DNA from: CAYRTV01 sp964505785
GTDB lineage: Bacteria; Acidobacteriota; Aminicenantia; Aminicenantales; Aminicenantaceae
Length of the DNA: 26,082 nt
NCBI GenBank assembly: GCA_964505785.1
Contig: CAZDJZ010000029.1
Coordinates: 1-26,082, forward strand
Reading direction: 5' to 3'
Positions 21,655 to 26,082 of the stretch are shown here, piece after piece. Made by a program: the position numbers and the translations under genes. The first letter of the stretch is position 1, and the number at the start of each line of letters is the position of its first letter. The notes beneath the pieces are model-generated. The model saw only the letters and a program-made list of their open reading frames with translations. It was not told the DNA's origin and searched no databases.

Positions 21655-22953
21655 TTATTTCTTAACCTGTTCCTCGATCCAGTCGGTGGTGATGGTTTTA
21701 GGCCGTTCAATCGGAAGGCCGAGAGCGCGGTCCCAAACCAGTGAAGCCAGAACACCCAATGCCCGGGAGACACCGAAGAGCACAGTGTAGAAATCATATT
21801 CCTTAATACCATAGTGCAGCAGCAGACAGCCGGAGTGGGCGTCGACATTAGGCCACGGGTTTTTGGCTTTGCCGTGTTCTTTGAGGATGTCCGGGGCCAC
21901 TTCATAAATTCCGCTGACAACCTTGAAGATTTCATCATCAGGGCAGTGTTTAAGTCCGAATTCCCTTTGGGCCATGTAACGGGGGTCGGTTTGGCGCAAA
22001 ACAGCGTGTCCGTAACCGGGAATAACCTTTCCGGAATTAAGGGTATCCCACAGATACTTGACTAATTCATCTTTTGTGGGAACGCCGCCTAAATCTTCTT
22101 TGACTTCCATGATCCAGCGCAGAACTTCCTGGTTAGCCAGTCCGTGCAGCGGTCCGGCCAGTCCGCACATGCCGGCTGCCAGGGAATAGTAGGCGTCAGA
22201 CAAAGCAGACCCGACGAGATGGGTGGTGTGCGCGGAAACATTTCCGCCTTCATGGTCACTATGAATGGTCAGGTAAAGACGCATTAATTCTTTGAAGTCG
22301 TCGCTTTTAACACCCATCATGTGAGCCAGGTTTCCGCCCCAGTCAAGATTAGGATCAGATTTTACGTGATCGTTGTTTTTGTAGGATTTGCGGTAAATAT
22401 AAGCTGCGATTTTGGGGAGTTTTGCAGTAAGGTTAAGAACATCTTCGAACATGGGATCCCAGTACTCGGTCTTGGGCATGCCGTCGCGGTATTTTTTGGC
22501 GAATTCCGAATCTTTCTGCAAAGAAGAAATAGCGGTTACGAACTGGGTCATCGGATGGGTATCATTGGGAACCGCGTCCATAATATCAATCAAATAATCG
22601 GGAAGATTGCCGCGTTTTTTCCATTCTTCGGTGACTTCTTTGACATCATCTTCCGTAGGAAGTTCTCCTGTCAAAAGCAGGTAAAAGAGGCCTTCGGGAA
22701 GAGGTTCTTCTCCTCCGGGGGCTTTGGGGAGTTTTTCCTGAAGCTGCGGAATGTTATATCCGCGAAAACGAATCCCTTCAAAAGGATCCAGTGCCGAGGT
22801 TTCGGTCACGATACATTTAACTCCACGCATTCCGCCATAGGCTTGTTGGACTGTTACTTCAGAAATGACTTTGTCACCATTTTCTTTAATAAGCTTTTTA
22901 ACACGGTCCTGCATGGGACCAAGCTTGGATTGAAATTTTTGTTTTAATGCCAT
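21655..22953 (-). CDS. Citrate synthase, eukaryote-like type I
   Basis: It condenses oxaloacetate and acetyl-CoA to citrate, the entry to the TCA cycle. The 432-residue protein resembles mitochondrial citrate synthases, not the E. coli hexameric type: GPLHGLANQEVL with H270, the SGKVIPGYGHAVLRQTDPRY block with H316, and KAKNPWPNVDAHSG with D371, which form the His-His-Asp active site. The residues around these are nearly those of the pig enzyme. There is no mitochondrial-type presequence. Similar enzymes are known in Geobacter and some other bacteria. It is a single-gene unit with an AAGGAGGT ribosome site, near-ideal promoter and strong terminator, which suggests high, constitutive expression. 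Confidence 0.96.
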   Translation of the reverse strand: MALKQKFQSKLGPMQDRVKKLIKENGDKVISEVTVQQAYGGMRGVKCIVTETSALDPFEGIRFRGYNIPQLQEKLPKAPGGEEPLPEGLFYLLLTGELPTEDDVKEVTEEWKKRGNLPDYLIDIMDAVPNDTHPMTQFVTAISSLQKDSEFAKKYRDGMPKTEYWDPMFEDVLNLTAKLPKIAAYIYRKSYKNNDHVKSDPNLDWGGNLAHMMGVKSDDFKELMRLYLTIHSDHEGGNVSAHTTHLVGSALSDAYYSLAAGMCGLAGPLHGLANQEVLRWIMEVKEDLGGVPTKDELVKYLWDTLNSGKVIPGYGHAVLRQTDPRYMAQREFGLKHCPDDEIFKVVSGIYEVAPDILKEHGKAKNPWPNVDAHSGCLLLHYGIKEYDFYTVLFGVSRALGVLASLVWDRALGLPIERPKTITTDWIEEQVKK

Positions 22954-23027
22954 TGAGAGACCTCCTTTATAGGTTGGCTAAAATTAAATTAAATACACTT
23001 TTTCCGCCCTTCGTTAAACGGAATAAA

Positions 23028-23056
23028 AATATATCATTGTAAAAGCCCTCTGTCAA
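23028..23056 (-). promoter_or_regulatory. Promoter of citrate synthase
   Basis: Minus strand: perfect TTGACA (23056-23051), 17 bp, TATATT (23033-23028). The leader of about 70 nt contains an inverted repeat TTCCG/CGGAA and ends in AAGGAGGT before the ATG. Confidence 0.8.
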
Positions 23057-23110
23057 TTTATTTTAAGATGGAAAGAAGGTGTTTTATCCCTGATGAAAAT
23101 TAAATTTATA

Positions 23111-23141
23111 TTGACAATGACCCTCATAACCGGTGTATTAT
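23111..23141 (+). promoter_or_regulatory. Promoter of lemA-htpX
   Basis: TTGACA at 23111-23116 is followed by TGTATT (17-bp spacing) or TATTAT (23136-23141, 19-bp spacing). It is divergent from the citrate synthase promoter. The leader is about 75 nt. Confidence 0.55.
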
Positions 23142-23221
23142 CTTTGAATCACAATCAATCCGGATTATTTGATGATTCAAACAAAAAACTTTGATGAATA
23201 GTCCGGTCAAAGGAGCAAAGT

Positions 23222-23776
23222 ATGGGAGTGACATTGATACTTTTAATAATTATTGGAGTACTAATCATCACGGCTGTCGGTTTTTACAACGGCTTGATTA
23301 ATCTGCGCAACCGCTGCGAGAATGCATGGTCGCAGGTGGATGTGCAGCTTCGCCGGCGATATGACCTGATTCCCAATTTGGTTGAGACAGTCAAAGGCTA
23401 CGCTAAGCATGAGAAAGAGACATTTCAAAAAGTCACGGAAGCCCGCAATATGGCCATCAATGCGGAAGGTGTCAAGGAACAGGAAAAAGCTGAAAATATG
23501 CTGACCGGAACCTTGAAATCCCTTTTTGCAGTGGCTGAGAGTTATCCTGATCTCAAGGCTAACCAGAATTTTCTCATGATCCAGGAAGAATTGGCCGGTA
23601 CGGAAGGCAAGATTGCGTATGCACGCCAGTTTTATAATGATTGTGTGATGAAATATAATACCAAACAGCAGGTCTTCCCTACAAATATTGTCGCCAATAT
23701 GTTTAATTTTCAGGAAAGGGATTATTTTGAAATCGAAGAACCTGAAGCACGTCAGCCCGTAGCGGTGAAATTTTAA
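23222..23776 (+). CDS. lemA: LemA family membrane protein
   Basis: The 184-residue protein has one N-terminal membrane helix (TLILLIIIGVLIITAVGFY, about 3-22) followed by the conserved LemA segment NRCENAWSQVDVQLRRRYDLIPNLVETVKGYAKHE and a helical-bundle domain exposed at the membrane face. Its biochemical role is not established. The ATG has AAAGGAG upstream. It precedes the M48 protease gene by 17 bp, a pairing seen in many bacteria, which suggests a joint role in membrane protein quality control. Confidence 0.95.
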   Translation: MGVTLILLIIIGVLIITAVGFYNGLINLRNRCENAWSQVDVQLRRRYDLIPNLVETVKGYAKHEKETFQKVTEARNMAINAEGVKEQEKAENMLTGTLKSLFAVAESYPDLKANQNFLMIQEELAGTEGKIAYARQFYNDCVMKYNTKQQVFPTNIVANMFNFQERDYFEIEEPEARQPVAVKF

Positions 23777-23793
23777 GCTGGATTCCCTGAATC

Positions 23794-24702
23794 ATGTATG
23801 AACAGATTGCCGGAAACCGGCGGAAGTCGATTCTTTTAATTCTCTTTTTTTTGGTGCTGATCGCGGGTTTAGCCTATTTTTTCGGGCAGATGACTGAATT
23901 CGGAACCTATGCGGTCATCCCTGCTGTTGTTCTGGCCGGGGCTATGACCTGGGGCAGCTACTATTACAGCGATAGGATTGTATTGGCCGCCAGCCGTGCC
24001 AAACCGGTCCAAAAAGAAGAGTACCCTCATCTTTTTCATGTGGTGGACGGCCTGGCCATTGCCGCAGGTATTCCTAAACCACGCTGTTATGTCATACAGG
24101 ATTCCGCGCCTAATGCCTTCGCCACCGGCCGCAATCCGGAAAACGCGATCATTGTGGTCACTACCGGTTTGCTGGATAAACTCAACCGCAGTGAACTGGA
24201 AGGGGTTGTGGCCCATGAAATGTCGCACATTAAAAATTATGATGTTCTGGTGCAAACCCTGGCTGTGGTTATGGCTGGAGTGGTTGTCCTCCTGAGTGAC
24301 TGGATCCTGCGTTCTTTTTTCTGGGGCGGCGGCCGCCGCCGATCAAGCAGTGACAATAAAGGCGGAGGCGGTACGGTCCTTGTAGTCGCGGCTTTGATCC
24401 TGGCTGTTCTGGCGCCGTTTTTTTCGCAGATCATCCGCATGGCGGTATCGCGTAAACGGGAATATCTGGCGGATGCCAACGGCGCTCTGCTGACCCGCTA
24501 CCCTCCTGGATTGGCTTCAGCCCTGCGCAAGCTGGCCGCAGACCGCGATCCTTTGGAGGCGGCCAATAAGGCGACGGCTCATCTCTACATTGTTAATCCT
24601 CTGAAGTCCGGCCGCAAAGAAAGCGCCATGGCCCGGCTTTTTTCCACCCACCCTCCGATTGAGGACCGGATTAAAAAGCTTGAAGCGATGTCAAATTTAT
24701 AA
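23794..24702 (+). CDS. HtpX-like M48 membrane metalloprotease
   Basis: The 302-residue protein has hydrophobic helices at about 13-30, 38-52, 153-172 and 194-216. The zinc motif is HEMSH (H141, E142, H145) and the third ligand E223 is in KREYLADANGALL. RLFSTHPPIEDRIKKLE near the C-terminus is typical of HtpX. Such enzymes degrade misfolded inner-membrane proteins. A Ser/Gly/Arg-rich linker lies at 177-193. The ribosome site is weak, so translation may depend on coupling to lemA. Confidence 0.93.
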   Translation: MYEQIAGNRRKSILLILFFLVLIAGLAYFFGQMTEFGTYAVIPAVVLAGAMTWGSYYYSDRIVLAASRAKPVQKEEYPHLFHVVDGLAIAAGIPKPRCYVIQDSAPNAFATGRNPENAIIVVTTGLLDKLNRSELEGVVAHEMSHIKNYDVLVQTLAVVMAGVVVLLSDWILRSFFWGGGRRRSSSDNKGGGGTVLVVAALILAVLAPFFSQIIRMAVSRKREYLADANGALLTRYPPGLASALRKLAADRDPLEAANKATAHLYIVNPLKSGRKESAMARLFSTHPPIEDRIKKLEAMSNL

Positions 24703-24760
24703 AGGGGCAACGATCCATTAACCTTTCATGAAAATTCTTTTTTATCGCTGATAACAAAGA

Positions 24761-24786
24761 GATTGCAAAAATATCGCAATTTTTTT
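24761..24786 (+). terminator. Weak terminator-like hairpin after the M48 protease gene
   Basis: ATTGC (24762-24766) and GCAAT (24776-24780) form a 5-bp stem with a 9-nt loop followed by seven T. The stem is weak. The same 18-bp sequence recurs in inverted orientation at 26020-26037. Confidence 0.35.
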
Positions 24787-24837
24787 ATGAATTGTACATG
24801 TGCATAACTCACCCCGAACAATGAAAATGAATCCATA

Positions 24838-24882
24838 TGTCATACTGAGGCCCTCAGAGCAGGCCATGAGGACCTTGAACCA
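24838..24882. repeat. Possible degenerate copy of the TCATCCTGAG element
   Basis: TGTCATACTGAGG begins at 24839, and CTGAGG/CCTCAG (24845-24857) form a near-continuous palindrome. It lies between the M48 protease and the Nim-like gene and matches the core of the other copies with one change. Confidence 0.4.
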
Positions 24883-24897
24883 ATAACGATAAAATCA

Positions 24898-25356
24898 TCA
24901 AAAACCCGACTGTTTTCCGGTGAGGCTCTCGATATTAATTTTTATCACGGCCGTTTTTTCCAGCTCAGTGGCATTGAAATGAAAATCGTCGTTTGAGTAT
25001 TGCCGCATGATGATGTCAAAGGCCTTGCGTTTATCTTCAAGTTTATTCAGGAAAACCGCCTGACCGTGACCGATAATACTCTGATACCGCATACTCCATT
25101 TGCAGGCTTCGGATGCTGTTAATATGGAGGCGTTTATATCGAACTCCAAACAAACGCGGGGATTCTTTTTGAGAATGTCCATTTTTTTTCCGGAAAGGGC
25201 ACTATGAAAATAAAGCACCATATCTTTGTAACCGAAACACACCGGTAAAACATAGGGATTTTCACCGTCGGAAAGGCCGATGCGGCAGACCCGGGCTTTC
25301 TTGATAACGGCTTCAATCGCCTCTTGGCTGGTGATTTCTTTCTCTTTCCTCTGCAT
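24898..25356 (-). CDS. Nim-like pyridoxamine 5'-phosphate oxidase-family flavoprotein
   Basis: The 152-residue protein has the split-barrel flavin-binding fold: RVCRIGLSDGENPYVLPVCFGYKDMVLYFHSALSGKKMDIL near 22-62 and KWSMRYQSIIGHGQAVFL further on. This pattern is close to NimA-type proteins, which can reduce 5-nitroimidazoles, but most relatives have unknown roles, so resistance should not be assumed. I start at the ATG before QRKEKEITS because homology begins there and it lies 7 bp after the csaA stop; an upstream ATG at 25416 would overlap csaA by 53 bp. Confidence 0.85.
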   Translation of the reverse strand: MQRKEKEITSQEAIEAVIKKARVCRIGLSDGENPYVLPVCFGYKDMVLYFHSALSGKKMDILKKNPRVCLEFDINASILTASEACKWSMRYQSIIGHGQAVFLNKLEDKRKAFDIIMRQYSNDDFHFNATELEKTAVIKINIESLTGKQSGF

Positions 25357-25363
25357 GGCCGTG

Positions 25364-25702
25364 TCAGCCGAGTTTCGCGCCCAGGGGAACGTCTTGTTCC
25401 GGTACGGCCAGCACAATGGCGCCGTCTTTGCGGTAAAATCCAGTGATCAGGAACTCTGACTTAACCGGTCCGATTTGCTTAGGCGGAAAGTTGACGACAG
25501 CGATGATTTGACGCCCCAGCAATTCTTTTTTTGAATAAAGATCTGTTATTTGGGCACTGGATGTTTTGATTCCAATCCCCTCACCAAAGTCAGCGGTAAT
25601 GATATAGGCCGGCTTTTTGGCCTCAGGGAAATCTTTGACCTCGATAATTTTACCGGCTCGCAGTTCGATGTTTTCAAATTCCTGCCAAGTGATATTTTTC
25701 AT
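25364..25702 (-). CDS. csaA: CsaA, tRNA-binding-domain chaperone-like protein
   Basis: The 112-residue OB-fold protein matches Bacillus CsaA: FENIELRAGKI at the start, IGIKTSSAQITDLYS, IIAVVNFPPKQIGPVKSEFLI and the C-terminal end GAKLG. It is homologous to the C-terminal tRNA-binding domain of methionyl-tRNA synthetase; CsaA has been linked to protein export in Bacillus. The chosen ATG has GGA 8 nt upstream and matches the usual length of about 110; the frame is open 12 codons further upstream. It leads a two-gene unit with the Nim-like gene. Confidence 0.93.
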   Translation of the reverse strand: MKNITWQEFENIELRAGKIIEVKDFPEAKKPAYIITADFGEGIGIKTSSAQITDLYSKKELLGRQIIAVVNFPPKQIGPVKSEFLITGFYRKDGAIVLAVPEQDVPLGAKLG

Positions 25703-25738
25703 TTTCTTATCCAATTGAATTAAAGCTATCAAGGTCAT

Positions 25739-26082
25739 ACAGATTTGTCAATTTATTGCTGTTCCGGACTTGACTCCCTATGCCTATACTGAAGTCATTA
25801 TCTCGGATAATACAGACGACCGTTGCGGCTATCCCGGTAAAAACCTGTCCTCTTCTTTTTCATATAAAAAATTATTAATATTATGTCTTTTATGGAAGTA
25901 TAAATTCCAGCCCTGCAGGACAAAGTTAACTCTAAGGGCATCATCTTAAGCCGCTCATTTTAAATAATTTTCCCCTTATATAAGCCGGATTATCTTAACC
26001 TGAATTATTCATAAAAATATTGCGATGTTTTTGTAATTCCATTTTTATCAACGATTAACATGATTTTTATTGAAAGTTCAAA
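25739..26082. other. Gene-free AT-rich right edge
   Basis: No supported gene. TGTCAA at 25746-25751 reads TTGACA on the minus strand and may be the csaA -35, with a poor -10 (TAGCTT) 17 bp on. Positions 26020-26037 hold an inverted copy of the hairpin sequence at 24762-24779. An open frame ending with TAA at 25947-25949 has no ATG, no ribosome site and no recognisable motif. Confidence 0.4.

Noticed and set aside
22321..22947. 208-codon open frame antisense to citrate synthase
   Set aside because: Citrate synthase is unmistakable on the other strand; the antisense product has no known motif and no ribosome site.
24898..25356. Calling the Nim-like protein a nitroimidazole-resistance gene
   Set aside because: Only fold-level resemblance is visible; most members of this family have no resistance role.
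25757..25949. Short open frame in the right-edge gap
   Set aside because: No ATG, no ribosome site and no recognisable domain; AT-rich with Leu/Ser bias.
1..26082. tRNA, rRNA, riboswitch, prophage, toxin-antitoxin or defence cassette
   Set aside because: No cloverleaf, rRNA core, known riboswitch motif, integrase, capsid, toxin or nuclease cluster could be recognised by eye on either strand.

Overview
The window is a compact stretch of bacterial chromosome, about 26 kb, with 29 protein-coding genes, nearly all of them core housekeeping or envelope functions. No rRNA, tRNA, CRISPR array, integrase, transposase or phage gene was seen. Base composition is moderate and even, strong AAGGAG-type ribosome sites are common, and several exported proteins carry Sec or Tat signals, so the cell is a Gram-negative-type bacterium. 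A eukaryote-like (type I) citrate synthase, a Tat-exported Gfo/Idh/MocA oxidoreductase, exported HEAT and TPR proteins and a DUF4388-like/J-domain/TPR fusion would fit the Acidobacteriota or a neighbouring uncultured lineage such as Aminicenantes. That placement is inference from gene content only.

Layout. (1) 143-4795, plus strand: a ribosome-biogenesis run rplU-rpmA-obgE-nadD-rsfS-rlmH, then a DksA/TraR-type zinc-finger gene and comF, tightly spaced or overlapping. (2) 4699-8271, minus: a Tat-exported oxidoreductase followed by an exported HEAT-repeat protein whose 3' end runs 97 bp into comF. (3) 8322-9008: hsp20 with a clear terminator and a promoter covered by a HAIR-like (HspR-type) operator. 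(4) 9103-11447, minus: a nitrilase-family amidase, nadE and rsmI; the first two look like a split glutamine-dependent NAD synthetase. With nadD at 2138 the window holds the last two steps of NAD synthesis. (5) 11606-14241: a DUF4388-like/J/TPR protein facing an exported TPR/coiled-coil protein. (6) 14451-19131: murB (plus), then minus-strand DUF2520, NYN nuclease, UPF0173 hydrolase, HIT and murA genes, so two peptidoglycan-precursor enzymes lie within 5 kb. (7) 19269-21345, plus: homoserine dehydrogenase and an exported M55 D-aminopeptidase. (8) 21655-22953, minus: citrate synthase with an excellent promoter and terminator. (9) 23222-24702, plus: lemA and an htpX-like M48 protease. (10) 24898-25702, minus: csaA and a Nim-like flavin protein, followed by a gene-free right edge.

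No gene cassette here looks like an undescribed defence or mobile system. The items most worth a second look are regulatory or structural: the HAIR-like operator at hsp20; a recurring arrangement in which unit-leading genes without a Shine-Dalgarno site have a -10 hexamer 6-8 nt before the ATG, suggesting leaderless transcripts; the histone-H1-like tail on ribosomal protein L21; the split NAD synthetase; the type I citrate synthase; and a family of short palindromic intergenic repeats (core TCATCCTGAG), one pair of which brackets an insert with a 9-bp tandem array.
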